DNA from: Rhynchopus euleeides
Taxonomy: Eukaryota; Euglenozoa; Diplonemea; Diplonemida; Diplonemidae
DNA: 64,000 nucleotides
Direction of reading: 5' to 3'
Assembly: GCA_963210315.1 (NCBI GenBank)
Contig: OY723238.1
Span: forward strand, 2,108,001 to 2,172,000
The notes below the pieces were generated by a model that was not told where the DNA came from, searched no databases, and saw only the letters and a program-made list of their open reading frames with translations. The translations under genes and the position numbers were made by a program. Positions 1-10,318 of this stretch are shown piece after piece (the first letter of the stretch is position 1; the number at the start of each line of letters is the position of its first letter).

Positions 1-769
1 CCAAAAAAAGGCCAAACGTTCCATCTTTTTTACGGTCCACCATTTATTGGGACTGAATATGGAAAAGACAATGCGTTTTTCGCCCGCGGGCTGGTGGGTT
101 GCGGGGCGCGGACTGCGGCCTCCACGCCGCAGACACCCACACGTAGGCCTCCCGACCTCCCAGCTTTGGACCCTCCCTCCACCACCGCAACCAACACCAG
201 CAAGAGAAGCAAGTCCTCCCTGCGTGTGGAAAAGGCACGATCACCACCACTCACCTCGAGACTCACCCACCACCACACCTCGAGAAGTGTAGTACCATGC
301 AAGGAGCATTCCGGTAGAAGTAAAAGTAGAACCTGCTGCACGAGCCCACAAAAGCAGCCACAGTACGGCAGGGCGCGCAGACAGAAGCTGAGACCACCGG
401 GCTCCCTCCAGATGTAAATTCGTGAATCAGTGCCCGGAAAATTCAGGGAAATCGTACTCCTTTAGTGTAGTACACCCTGCAGTAACTGTGGGAGAACAGT
501 TCCCGGACGATGGTGAGCGCACACTCTGTGCTGAGGCCCTGTGGTGTTAATCCTGCAGCTTCAGTCGTACGATTTCCTTGGTTCCTTCGCGACTTCGTCG
601 CGAAGGAACTCGTAAAAAAAACTGCCAAGTCCACGATCCCAACCGTAAAATAGGTGGACCGTAAAAATGTTCCAAGTTCCGGAAAAATCCCATTTGTTCC
701 ATCTTTTTTACGGTCCACCTATAGTACGGTTCACCTTTATTACGGTCCACAATATTTCCGTTTACGGTA
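1..769. repeat. Partial inverted-repeat element cut by the left window edge
   Basis: The motif TACGGTCCAC or its reverse complement recurs near positions 32, 651, 710 and 751. The right end at 750-769 (AATATTTCCGTTTACGGTA) resembles the right terminus of the TA-flanked element at 7226-7574 (AATATTTACGTATACGGTA). I infer a related MITE whose left terminus lies outside the window. No convincing gene is seen in this stretch; open frames here are short and run through the repeats. Confidence 0.4.
651..721. mobile_element. 71 bp TA-flanked foldback (miniature inverted-repeat element)
   Basis: GGTGGACCGTAAAAA at 653-667 is the exact reverse complement of TTTTTACGGTCCACC at 705-719, and the pair is bracketed by TA at 651-652 and 720-721. 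The perfect arms plus TA flanks fit a tiny Tc1/mariner-type MITE or a foldback subunit of the larger repeat that surrounds it. No coding content. Confidence 0.55.
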
Positions 770-865
770 TGCACATCCGCCCTACTCTAGGTTGGTACCC
801 CCACGCTCAGATCGACCCCACGCCAAGTCGCCTGCACCATTGCGAGTAATGTTGGTGGGGTACAA

Positions 866-956
866 AGGTTGGTGGGGTAAATTGTTTGGTGGGGTATAAA
901 ATTTGGTGGATTTGGGGGTCCCAGAAAAATTTGGTGGGTTATTACCCCACCAACCT
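866..956. repeat. Inverted repeat with 15 bp perfect arms
   Basis: AGGTTGGTGGGGTAA at 866-880 is matched exactly by TTACCCCACCAACCT at 942-956. Between them GTTTGGTGGGG variants recur as direct repeats, so the segment can fold into a long hairpin. Likely a small foldback element; no target-site duplication is clear. Confidence 0.5.
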
Positions 957-1352
957 TAGTTGGACTTCTGTATTTGCTGACGGGGAACTACGTCGGAAGT
1001 CCAGAATAACGTACGTCACAAAGGGCTCCCTCAAAGAAACTACTCAATCTAAGGGGCTTTCTTCGTCTTTCTTGTTTCATAGGCTGATCACCCCATTAGC
1101 CTATTCAGGGACACCATTTGTGTTGCGTTCTTTGTTTGTACGCATAGTGCCTGCGAGTGCATGTGTGCAGTCGGCACAGTGGCAGGATCTGTGGGATCGG
1201 ACGCGAGATGAACCTGAGGCATTCCACCGGATAGATGGGATAATACCCGTGCTTCCCTCGAGGTGCCCCGGAGGATTCCCGGATATGCGTGAGGGTCATG
1301 TGGTGTTCGTACTGGTCATGCTGTAACATGCTGGCAAGAGGCGAGACAACTA

Positions 1353-1389
1353 GTGGGGTGGTGGTGGTGGTGGTGGTGGGGGGGGGGGG
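1353..1389 (+). repeat. GGT/poly-G simple repeat
   Basis: Eight or so GGT-like triplets run into a 12-13 base G tract. The G-rich strand is the plus strand and could form a G-quadruplex about 285 bp upstream of the WD40 start codon. Any regulatory role is speculation. Confidence 0.7.
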
Positions 1390-1672
1390 TCGGACGGGAT
1401 CTGACGGGTCAACCCTCCGAACGGTGGAGTGACTACAAAAAGGACAAACGTTGCCATACCGGGGACCTGGGGCTTGCGGTCAAACAGTCGACGAATCCTG
1501 GAGCTTGTCATAGGCCCTCCCGAGCCATTACCATCACTTGCCATCTCGCAGACCACGATGCCCTGTGTGAGTGGGTGGTCCCTAGTGTTCCCAACAACAG
1601 CACCTTCACCCACGTCACAGGATCACGGCGGGAGGACCGTGCGGTTGTCGTTGAGGGGAAGAGAGGGGAAGG

Positions 1673-2806
1673 ATGGAAGTGTCGGTGCGTCATGTGGAGA
1701 GCGGGCGGAGCTGTGTCGTCGGTGTTGCGGATGGCGGGACCGTGCTCAGCCTGAAGGCGGATGCGGTCAAGGAGATGTTCGCGGGTTCCATCAACGCAGA
1801 CCGGGAGGCTGCAGGGCTGGCGGCACGCATCGAAGGGTGTGACGAGGACCTGGACGATGCAGAGCGCGTTGCCAACACGGGTCTCGAGGTTGGGGATCCT
1901 GTCCAGCTCGTCCGCAGGTGGCCACACGTCAAGGCTCCCGCTGTCTACGACAAGCATGGGGAGGCTCCAGAGAACATCACACTGTCGAGGTGTGGCATCC
2001 TGTGTTCAGTGGGGCAGACCGGAGGACACGTCACTGTGTTTGACACCACGACTGCTGATGAGGTGGCGGACCTCACACATGGGGACGACGACATTCACTA
2101 CACTGCGTTCTCAGTCTGTGGGACGTGGCTGGCAACGTGCTCTGATGACAGCACCATCTGCGTGTGGCTGACAGCAACGTGGGAACAGGTGTGGTGTCTG
2201 GAGGAGCACGACACAGAGGTGTGGAGTGCAGGGTGGACACACTGTGGACGTCTCGTGTCGGGTGACGATGATGGGAAGGTGTGTGTGTGGGACTTGGAGG
2301 GCACACCAAGTGCCACAGTGCTGGAGGGGCACAGAGATACTGTTTTTGGGATTGCAGTGTCAACTACGAGGATCTTCACCGGGTCAAAGGACAAGACCAT
2401 CCGTGTGTATGACATCAGCACCCTCACCCACACCGACACCCTGTCTGAGCACACAAGCTCTGTGCACCACATCGCCCTGACGAACGACGAGCAGCACCTG
2501 GTGGCGTCCTCTCATGACAAGTCACTGAAGGTGTGGTGCACAACCACCCTCACCTGCATCCGCTCTGTGGTCCTTTCTGATTGCCCGTGCCTGCTTGCTG
2601 TGTCACAGCCAGGTGATGTTGTGGCAGTGTCCTTTTATACCCCCGTCAAGTTGTACAACCTCAGCACCTTGGAGTGCTTGGGACAAGTGGAGTCAAAGGG
2701 TGACGGTGTTGCACTCAGCCCGTGTGGGAGGTGGGTCTTCACATCGTGCTTCTATTCCGTGAATGTGTGTGCTGTGTGTGACGTTCCGCGTGAGGGCAGC
2801 ACTTAG
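1673..2806 (+). CDS. Ubiquitin-like domain plus WD40 beta-propeller protein
   Basis: The 377-residue protein starts at an ATG that is the first in frame and is conserved in the duplicate at 14457. Residues 1-82 look like a ubiquitin-like beta-grasp fold: short beta-type strands, an LKADAVKEM helix-like segment and a closing GLEVGDPVQLV strand resembling ubiquitin-family ends. Residues about 95-372 contain seven degenerate WD40 units. Their blade-end strands are visible as HVTVFD, ICVWL, VCVWDLEG, IRVYDIS, LKVWCTT, VKLYNLS and VNVCAV, with GH/EH dipeptides before several of them. WD40 propellers are protein-binding scaffolds, often in ubiquitin ligase, signalling or chromatin complexes; the partner here is unknown. 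The reading frame is uninterrupted, so it is intronless as read. The stop TAG is followed by a repeat-bearing 3' region. WD40 assignment is firm; the ubiquitin-like call is from fold-pattern impression only. Confidence 0.85.
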   Translation: MEVSVRHVESGRSCVVGVADGGTVLSLKADAVKEMFAGSINADREAAGLAARIEGCDEDLDDAERVANTGLEVGDPVQLVRRWPHVKAPAVYDKHGEAPENITLSRCGILCSVGQTGGHVTVFDTTTADEVADLTHGDDDIHYTAFSVCGTWLATCSDDSTICVWLTATWEQVWCLEEHDTEVWSAGWTHCGRLVSGDDDGKVCVWDLEGTPSATVLEGHRDTVFGIAVSTTRIFTGSKDKTIRVYDISTLTHTDTLSEHTSSVHHIALTNDEQHLVASSHDKSLKVWCTTTLTCIRSVVLSDCPCLLAVSQPGDVVAVSFYTPVKLYNLSTLECLGQVESKGDGVALSPCGRWVFTSCFYSVNVCAVCDVPREGST

Positions 2807-3256
2807 GCAACCTCTTCTGCTTGTGTGCTTGCGGTGCACTGCCTTGCTCGTTGCCTCCCAGCACAGCACCTCCTGACCCTGCTGGTTGGAGGCAGCGTGC
2901 ACTGCATCTGAGGTGCGACTGCTCAGGATGACACAGTGCTTCCAGACAGCCTCTGCCCCCACCCTCCCAAGCCCCAGCACTGCCCCTTCCCCATGTCAGC
3001 AGAGCACGTCTGTCGTGATCACCTTTGTTGGGTTTGAACCGAAGGAGGTCCGACCCTAACCGGCTAGCGGCCCGAGCTAACCTGTCGAGCACCCCGACAA
3101 GCATGTCACATTCTCCCTTGACCTGACTTTGGTGGTCCAGCCGTACAGTCGGCTTGGATGTGTATGCCTGTGTTGCTTTCTTCGTGCTGCGTTGTTTGGA
3201 GGCCCATCTGATATGCCTCCCGCAGATATTACACATTTGCATTTACACTTTTTGGA
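2807..3256. other. Intergenic region, WD40 gene to glycosyltransferase gene
   Basis: No gene supported. It contains one copy of a short dispersed repeat (about 2817-2873) that recurs at about 5563-5621. The rest is presumably the 3' UTR of the upstream gene and the promoter of the downstream gene. No clear AATAAA or TATA element is seen. Confidence 0.5.
2817..2873 (+). repeat. Short dispersed direct repeat, copy 1
   Basis: A 27-base identical core (2834-2860) reading TGCACTGCCTTGCTCG onward, plus similar flanks, is shared with 5563-5621. Both copies lie a short way downstream of a gene or pseudo-intergenic region. Origin unknown; possibly a fragment of an interspersed element. Confidence 0.6.
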
Positions 3257-4958
3257 ATGGCGCGAGGGACACTGTTGTGGGCGACATTAGGTCTGCTCGG
3301 GTACGCAACCTACCACAGCTTCAAGGGGTCGTGGGAAGGGTCGCCTGCGCCGGAGATGACGTATGTAGCCTGCGTCGGCTGCGCAATGGCAGGACAGCGC
3401 AGTGGGCCGCATGCTGGGGGCGGCAGGGTGGCAGCGGGGCGCCTGGGCAACATCCGTGCCCCCAGCAGCGCAGCAAGACACGCAGCACATCCGCACAACA
3501 CAGCCGCCACAGCCCCCACAGGCCTGCAAGGCAGCAGCAGCGGCAGGCACGTCCCCCTGCCCGTGGCGGACGAGAGGCGGCGCGTCGAGGAGACTTGGAG
3601 CAGCGAAACTGCGGCGTTTGTGAACAGCACGCTTGCGCTCAACGGGGAAGCGCTGGCGCGGTTCACCCGAGATGTGCGTGCAGCAGCGGCGCGCGGGCGG
3701 ATCCTGACAGCACTGTCGGTCGGGCGTGGGTTGGATACGGTGCGCCTGTGGTACCACAACGCACAGCACGCAGCTGTGAACAAGACGCACGGCATCCTGA
3801 TCGGGGCTGGCGATGCGGCGACCATCGAGTGGGCGAAGAAGGTGGGTGCCCACTACACCGACATCAGCTGGCTGTGTCCATCAGGTGCTGTGAACCAGCT
3901 CATGCACAGCGCTTGGTGCAAGCCGCTGCTCCTCCACGTATGCCACACCACACTACACCCCGTCAGAGCGCACAGGCTGCTGCAGACACATGCCCCTCAA
4001 TCGTGCCCCGTGTTGCACCCACACACCCACACCCCGCCGCACACAGGCTTGCGTGCGTGCTGGCGTGGACACGATGCTGCAGGATGCCGACATCTTGATC
4101 CTGCGGGACCCCTGGGAGTCACTTGACACCCTGAAGCCGAATCCCAAGCTCGCGATGCAGTGCGGCGAGCGAGGCCGTGCCAAGGAGTCGCGAGAGTTCC
4201 GCGAGGCCTTCCCCGTGTGGCCCAACACGGGGGTCGTGGCGGTCTCTGCCAGCGAGCCCGACGCCGTCCGCTTCACAGCGATCTGGGTTGTGGAGATGGT
4301 GTGGTCCATGCGTGCCTTCCGCTCTGAGGGCCTGGATGTGCCGGCACGCCCCTACCTGAGGGGGCGGCGCGGCTTCTGGCTCTACTCACTGTCGAAGATG
4401 GCGCGCGTCCTGGGAACAAAGAACCGAAGCCTGCGGAGGCGCTTCGCCCGCCTGCTGATGAACCACCAGCTTGAGGGCAATCTGACAATCGCCAACTTTG
4501 TCGACGGGCTCGCCGGCGTGTGCAGGGCACCACAGCAGCTGCGTCGTGCCAACGGAACAGTCACCTGGCAGTGTGGGCATGACAGGGCATTCGGGCCCTA
4601 CACAGATGCGGAGTGGGAGGCACGTAGCACCACTGAAGTGCCGTGGCGCTTGCAGTATCAAACACGGGTTCGCGACGATGGGTTTGATGGCAATAAGTAC
4701 ACCGACCAGGGCATTGCGCGTGAGATTGTGCAATTCAAAGACCTCGTGCCCCCGAACCTCAACTTCCAGTGCATCCACGACCCTCTGTGGCGGTTCCATT
4801 TTGAGGTTCCGCACAAAGCATCCCCGACGCTGGGTAATTTCCGCAAGGAAACCACTCTGGTGCACTTCACAGGGAGTGGCCTTGGTGCAGGCGGGATGGA
4901 CCGCAAGACAGAGGCCATGCGGAATCACGTGCTGCTCGCCCCAGGCGAGGTGCGGTAG
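3257..4958 (+). CDS. Nucleotide-diphospho-sugar transferase (GT77/PF03407-like), two exons
   Basis: Exon 1 is 3257-3937 (227 codons) and exon 2 is 4047-4958 (303 codons plus stop), giving 530 residues. A phase-0 GT-AG intron joins them and restores one frame across the key motif. Residues 3-20 are hydrophobic (LLWATLGLLGYATY), fitting a type II signal anchor. A Ser/Ala/His-rich stem follows to about residue 110. The catalytic region carries GVDTMLQDADILILRDPW, where DAD at 240-242 is the metal-binding DxD in the DADIVWLRDP-type context of the PF03407 family, which includes plant arabinosyl- and xylosyltransferases. The C-terminal VHFTGSG segment also fits the family. I infer Golgi-lumen transfer of a sugar in glycoprotein or cell-wall synthesis; donor and acceptor cannot be read from sequence. 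The GC-rich stem could hide a further small intron. Confidence 0.8.
3938..4046 (+). other. Intron of the glycosyltransferase gene (GT-AG, 109 bp)
   Basis: The donor is CAC|GTATGCC and the acceptor CGCACACAG|GCTTGCG. The interior is rich in CA and CCC, with many ACACAC runs before the acceptor. Removing it fuses two separate frames, both phase 0, exactly where the PF03407-type fold requires continuity. The exact boundaries are inferred without transcript data. Confidence 0.8.
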
Positions 4959-6063
4959 CAAGCAGGGTGCTGCTTGTGGCACGGCCGAGTCGCTCTGGAG
5001 AGCGACTCTCAGTGAGTAACCCAAACCCGTACACGCAACGGGCTGGACTGTGAGTCTCATTGGTGCAATGCGGAACCACATGTGTTCGGTTCATTCTCGG
5101 AGGCCGATACGAGGTGGTGTGTCCGGGCGTGGTATGTCAGGCGAACTCGGTGCTCGGCACTCTGTTGTCGGCCAGTTCGGGAGGTTCTGATCATATCACA
5201 TCGGTGCTTCATCGTCACGGCACGTGTCCCGTGCCATGTGAAACTCCCCGTTTCGCTATTCCTTTTGTTGCCACAACCCCCTGTTTTCCAACTTCCCGGG
5301 TTTGGTGGTCTTTTTCAAAAGGTGATCATTTCATTTCATAAAGTGGAACCTGACATCTGTGTGTACCCTGAAAGGCGAAAGCCTGCTTCAAACGAGCTAC
5401 CGAACCATGGGCACGGTGATCATTCTTTTGTGCGTTCGCTCAACAGAAAGTAATCCGGAACTGTTCTTCCACAGTTGCTGGACATGGTGTCAACATGAAC
5501 GTGAAAGGAGTACGATTTGGAACCTGTATCGTGTGACAACACAAGCTTCAGAATAAGCCCTATTCTGCTTCCGCACTAGCAGTGCACTGCCTTGCTCGTT
5601 GCCTCCCATCACAACACCTCCTTGGTTTGCGAGTTTGGACCCGGCGTGCCCTGCCCCCGCAGCTCGCGAAGCGCGCACCCCGCCAGCACGCACAGAAGGA
5701 ATGCAGTGTCGTACCTCAATCGAATGGACAGCCAGGTGGCCAAATTCCTTCTGAGGGAGCCCACGCCTGTCCGGAGCAACGGCGAGTAGCAGTCATCGCC
5801 CGCATGACTGTTGTCCGCCGTCACTCGTTGCATCGCTCAAGGAGGTGACCCACTGTGTTGAACCCAGTGTCCAGCCATGAAAGAGAATGTGGGCCCAAGA
5901 TGATCAGGCCCCCGTTTGTTGTCTGTCCGTGGAAGTGTCGTACAAAGATGCAGCGTGCTGCGTCGATTTCAACACATGCCGAGTGGTGTTCTGTCTTCAC
6001 CACAACCGCACCCCTTTATCCCGCCCACTGCTGTGCCCCGTTGTTTTTTTTTCAATTCAAATT
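4959..6063. other. Intergenic region with no supported gene
   Basis: About 1.1 kb between the glycosyltransferase gene and the piggyBac-type element. It holds the second copy of the short dispersed repeat (about 5563-5621). Open frames up to 123 codons overlap each other in several frames and show no domain. No RNA gene was recognised. Confidence 0.5.
5563..5621 (+). repeat. Short dispersed direct repeat, copy 2
   Basis: This matches 2817-2873, with a 27-base identical core at 5582-5608 and similar flanks such as TTCTGCTT before it and CACCTCCT after it. No terminal structure is apparent. Confidence 0.6.
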
Positions 6064-6490
6064 TTAACCCTTTAAGTCCCAAGGCGCAATATATTGCGCC
6101 TACACTTTCGGTTCACATTTTGTTGGCACGCATTTTTGTCTTTTTGGAAAACCCTGGGCACCATGAAAAGGGTTTGGACAGTTCTTTTCAAGACAACAAA
6201 AATCGACGAGATATCTGTCTGTCGGTTGCCCGCCGTCACCCCTGAGAATCAGGGCCCAGGTTGGGTTTTCAGGTGAAAACAGCATTCTGGGCCCTTGGCT
6301 TTCTGTGCACACCCCAACAAGGTCTGGCATACTTTGCCGGGGGTCTTTGTGCCCGACCCTGGCCATCCGGTAAAGGGGACTCGAGAACCTTTCCAAGGAA
6401 TCAAGACCCGCCCAGATACACCCCGATGTGGTGCACGTGTCAACTGAAGGCAAGGGAGTGCCTGATTGTCAATTCCTCGCCTGTCAAATG

Positions 6491-6863
6491 TACCTGGGAC
6501 CCCCCGTGTTTAAGTCCCCCCCCCCTTGGAGACGATTTTCGGCCGGGGGTGACTTAAACACGGGGGGCGGACCTAAACGCAGGGGGCTTGAACACGGGGG
6601 TGGCACGGTGGAGACCAAGAAGACCTCTTCCGCTTCCGTCGTAGGGGGGTGATTCTGGTCCGGATGGACTTTTGGCACCCCCCTTTTTCGACTCTGACAG
6701 CACCTGGAGGGCACCAGGTGGCCTCGCGGCCACTTGATGACCCTCCAGACCGGCCCACCCCCGTGTTTAGGTTCACCTGTGTTTAGTCCCCTGCCAGACC
6801 CCCAGGGGGGGACTTAAACACGGGGGTAAGGGAGGGGGACTTATACACGGGGGGTCCCAGGTA
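6491..6863. mobile_element. Nested TA-flanked MITE, 373 bp, G/C-tract arms
   Basis: The left arm from 6493 (CCTGGGACCCCCCGTGTTTA...) and the right arm ending at 6861 (...ACACGGGGGGTCCCAGG) are inverted repeats of about 28 bp with one mismatch. TA lies immediately outside on both sides. Several more copies of the motif CTTAAACACGGGGG occur inside in both orientations (near 6550, 6590, 6765, 6815), so the arms have been duplicated internally. The TA target fits a Tc1/mariner-type MITE. No coding content. Confidence 0.7.
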
Positions 6864-7225
6864 TGGGTGATATCTTATCCGGCTTTGGGCCGTGCCCAGA
6901 TTGAGCCAAGCTCTACTAGAAGAGTGTCTGATCTACTTGGGGAGAACATAATCGAGGCGCTTCTCTCTTCCGTGCGCAGTTGCAGCACCGAGTAGTCTGC
7001 AATAATACGAGACGAAGGGTGCTGTCCTCTCTGCGGCGACATCTGGTCGAGAACTCCGAGGAGAGGGTAGACGGACACTGGCTATCGGTGGCGACATCAC
7101 GGGGTAGTAGAGCGAGCGCATGGCGACATCTCTGCGAACACTCTCTCTGGTTCAGCACTGCTGCGAAGCACAACAGTTGCTCTTGCAGCCGTCTGAGACA
7201 GACTTCCTGCGAGTGATTGAGGAAA

Positions 7226-7574
7226 TACCGTATACGTAAATATTTTGGAACGTAAATATTATGGAACGTAAATATTATGGAACGTAAATATTTTGGAACG
7301 CTGGTGGGTTGGCGTTCCAGATTTTTTTCGTTCCATAATATTTACAGGGCTTTCTGCGACTCGGGGACTTGGACCAGGTGATCGGACGGCATACAGAGTC
7401 CCTGACGGGACCTACTCGTGCACTTTTCGCGCGATTCCTGACGCAAGCCGTCCTCACCACCGAGTCCCCAACTGGCCCTGTAAATATTATGGAACGTAAA
7501 TATTATGGAACGGACCGGCCAAAAATGGGCCCGTTCCATAATATTTACGTTCCATAATATTTACGTATACGGTA
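7226..7574. mobile_element. Nested TA-flanked MITE, 349 bp, with tandem GTAAATATTATGGAAC arms
   Basis: The termini CCGTATACGTAAATATT (from 7228) and AATATTTACGTATACGG (to 7572) are perfect inverted repeats bracketed by TA. The arms consist of the 16-mer GTAAATATTATGGAAC in tandem: four units at the left, then more in inverted orientation at 7327-7347, 7479-7513 and 7530-7565. The related element at the window start shares the terminal ACGGTA end. Tc1/mariner-like by target site; no transposase. Confidence 0.75.
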
Positions 7575-8585
7575 ACCCCTTTTCGGGTGTTTTCCCACGG
7601 TCTCAAAGGGAAAATAGGCACTGAACAGAGGCAAAAACCGCCTTGCCCATTCAGTGGCTTCATTCTCAGTCTTTTTGGCCGAACTTTTTTTTTCGTCGAT
7701 GCAATTTGACTCGCTCTTTCCAATAACGCCATCTTCGGATGACTTTTTGGGGAGCCCCGGCACCCAAAAATTTTTGGTTTCGAAAATATGCCGTTTTTTC
7801 ACCCTCAAATTCACTGTTTGTTGGCCGTGCGAAAAAAGAGTCATTTTTTTCGGGGCCAAAAAATGGCCATCGTGGAATCTTTCAGTCAAACGCGTTCATT
7901 TACGGCCAGGGTCGGGCAGAAAAACGAAAATTGAAGCAACTTGGTGTCCAAGGAGAAAAATCGGCCAAAATGGCCCAAAATAGCCTTGGGACTTAAAGGG
8001 TTAAACACTGTGATGGTGTGAAAGGAGTAACCGTAACCATAACCATTTTAATCGCTTGAGAAGGGGGAGGTGCGGTCCCACCGCAGATGCGGTTGTTCCA
8101 CGCTGGAGCAAGAAGGGGAAGGGAGGGGAAGAGGACGCCTAAACACCGGCTTTCTTCCAGAGTTTCCTGCTCTGGAGTGGAGATGGGTTTACCCCCCAAA
8201 CTCTATTGCTCCGTCAGAGCATCGTCCAGGCAGTGCCACCCGCGATCCAACAAAATCTCATTCTTGTATTGCAGTTTGGGTTAGTGTGCTGGCATCGCAA
8301 AGTGTCCCCGAGGGTCAACACTGTGAGAACCCGGGTCCGCTATTCTTGTTTGGCTTTTGCCTGTGAATGCTGCAGCCAATCAAGACTGGGCCAGATGGGT
8401 TTCTCTCGACCTACCTGTCTTACCTCCGGAAGGTCATGGGGCGTTACCAGTGTCAAGAATACCTCGGGAAAATCCCCCCCGCCCCCCCGCGCGCAGTTTA
8501 AAAATCGCGGAACAACCACTTCTACATTTGATCACCATCCCCGCCTCCATCTTGTGTCTTCACTCGCTTGTTCTTTATGCTCATT

Positions 8586-8699
8586 TCTTTTTCTGCCCAA
8601 ACAAGCTTGCCTGTCACAGCGAACGAGTCACGGGAGCGTACCGGCGCGCAGTGTGTTTTGAGAGATCAACACACCACCGCTTTTTCACAGCAACGCCCT
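8586..8699 (+). repeat. Dispersed direct repeat A, copy 1
   Basis: Shares TTCTTTTTCTGCCCAAACAA, then CACAGCGAA, GTGGGAGCG-like and GCAGTGTGTTTTGAGAGA blocks in order with 9286-9402. Roughly 85 percent identical by eye. No inverted ends seen. Confidence 0.65.
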
Positions 8700-9285
8700 T
8701 CACAGGGGCCACAGCACACTGCCGCTCGTGCGCACAAACAAATCCTGAGCTCTTTTACTTTTGACTTAGGGGGTCTTCGCTGGTCGTTATTCTTCGTCGG
8801 TCCTCGTCAGTTGTCACCTAATTCAACAGGAAACGCACCAAAATGACGATCACCCCGTAGCGAAGTCCCCCTTGCGCTCTTGATAAAAAAACAGATTTTC
8901 TTTTCTAACACACCCCCAGCCATGTTCCGCAAGGTGTCCTGGCGGTTCTGCATTCTGTTTGTGATGTCGCCCCGATCCCCGCCCCCCAGACACTGGGAGG
9001 GGGGGGAGGGGCGCACATCCTTCTCCAGGATTCTCTCTCCTGATTTCACGGCACACAAGTGCCCGTGTTTGTTTTCACTTCCTGCCGGTGTCAAAAACAG
9101 AAGATACCAGTGGGAGATGGTGGTCGGTGCTTTGGGAAACAAGAACATCGTCAATCTCATCAGCAAGGCCCACAAACAGACTTATATTGGCATATACAAG
9201 TGGCAACCCCTCTCAGCAGGGGGTGCTCCGAACACGGTCAAAAGTTGTTTAAAGTGTCGGAGTGATTCCAACGATCCTGTTTGTT

Positions 9286-9402
9286 TTCTTTTTCTGCCCA
9301 AACAAGCTTGCTTGTCACAGCGAAAGAGTCAGTGGGAGCGTACCGCGTGCGCAGTGTGTTTTGAGAGAGCAACACAAAATCACTTAATCGCAGCAAAGCC
9401 CT
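9286..9402 (+). repeat. Dispersed direct repeat A, copy 2
   Basis: Second copy of the segment at 8586-8699, with conserved blocks in the same order and a few substitutions and small indels. It is followed directly by repeat B, so A and B may be parts of one longer interspersed element. Confidence 0.65.
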
Positions 9403-9406
9403 GCCC

Positions 9407-9505
9407 CACACCCACATCAAATCAGTAGGCTGTCAGGTGGTGGAAGCGTCAACGCATCATTCTGTGTAAGGAAGAAGGAATCACGGTTGCTACGCTTTTC
9501 TTCTC
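9407..9505 (+). repeat. Dispersed direct repeat B, copy 1
   Basis: Shares CACACCCACATCA, GGTGGTGGAAGCGTCAACGC and GGAAGAAGGAATCA blocks with 13395-13485. The A copy immediately before it suggests both blocks derive from one interspersed repeat family. Confidence 0.65.
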
Positions 9506-10318
9506 CCGGTTGCACAAACAAGCACATTGCGTACCGCCGTCTCCTTCTTCTTCATATTTGCTTCGTTGGTTTCAACGGCAGCAAGCTGTACAGAGCCTGC
9601 CACCACCCCAACCCCCCCCGGTTCACGGCGGGGGGCCCTGGAGGTGCCGAATGGCGAGGCCCTATTCTGCAGCCCCCTCTTTGCGTTTCCTACACCTTTT
9701 CTACACCGAGACTGCAGGGCACAGCCCTATCGTCCCACATGCCTCCCTTGCTTGTCGCTTGTCCCACCCTGCGCCCTCACCGCCCCCTCTCCCACCCACA
9801 CACAGCTTGCAACTCTACCGAGGGGCAGTGCTTTCTGGGGTGGGGTGCCGGGTGTGTCCGTTCCGTTCCGTGTCTGCAATTTGTTTGCGCAGCATTCCAA
9901 GCAGTGTGTTTTAGTTTTGTCTGTTTGTCACATCAGCAAAGGCAGGCACCGTCACAGAGAACGACGATACAGGGCCAACGGGGAATGCGGCACCAGCAGC
10001 ATTCCTGACATCGGAACTGGGTCTGATATGACCTGCAGGCGGGTTGTGACATTGTTGGGTCTGTCCCCATTGGATCTGCGCCAGCGATTGGAGCATTGCT
10101 GTTCCTGTTCTTCTTTTTTCTGGACCTTTCTGCGTCACAGCCGTGCCCTGCCAAGGCCCTCATACCCCCCGCCCTGGGGTCCTGTTGGACTACTTCCCCC
10201 TTGCACTTTGCCCGGGTTGCACACCATTTCAACAAGTTTACATCCCCCCCCCGCCCACACCGCCCGTAGGACACACAGGGCTGTACCGCGCAGCCACACA
10301 CAAGAGGGGGGTCCCGCG

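Larger units (their letters stand above)
770..1672. other. Upstream non-coding region of the WD40 gene
   Basis: No gene is supported here. It holds a GTTGGTGGGG-rich patch with an inverted repeat (866-956) and a GGT/G-run simple repeat (1353-1389). Open frames of up to 146 codons show no recognisable domain and no low-complexity signature of a real protein. The last 30 bases before the ATG at 1673 belong to the segment duplicated at 14427. Confidence 0.5.
6064..8004. mobile_element. Non-autonomous piggyBac-type element, 1.93 kb, with TTAA duplications
   Basis: The 18 bp termini CCCTTTAAGTCCCAAGGC (6068-6085) and GCCTTGGGACTTAAAGGG (7983-8000) are perfect inverted repeats, and both are flanked by TTAA (6064-6067 and 8001-8004). 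TTAA duplication plus ends beginning CCC is the hallmark of the piggyBac superfamily. No transposase frame is present, so it is non-autonomous. Next to the left end is an 18 bp perfect palindrome, GGCGCAATATATTGCGCC (6083-6100), which could be a transposase-binding site or a hairpin. Two smaller TA-flanked elements are nested at 6491-6863 and 7226-7574, so this copy was inserted before them or carried them along. The remaining interior is AT- and homopolymer-rich, with nothing coding. Confidence 0.8.
8005..10318. other. Repeat-bearing intergenic region upstream of the acidic-protein gene
   Basis: No gene is supported in this 2.3 kb. It contains two copies of a roughly 115 bp repeat (8586-8699, 9286-9402) and one copy of another repeat (9407-9505) shared with 13395-13485. 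The frame of the gene at 10319 stays open upstream to 9527, but that stretch is pyrimidine-, Pro- and Ser-rich with no conserved feature, so I treat it as promoter/5' UTR. Confidence 0.5.

Noticed and set aside
9527-10318. In-frame N-terminal extension of the acidic protein (264 codons)
   Set aside because: Composition is Pro/Ser/His/Cys noise from pyrimidine-rich DNA, and coding character starts at the ATG at 10319.
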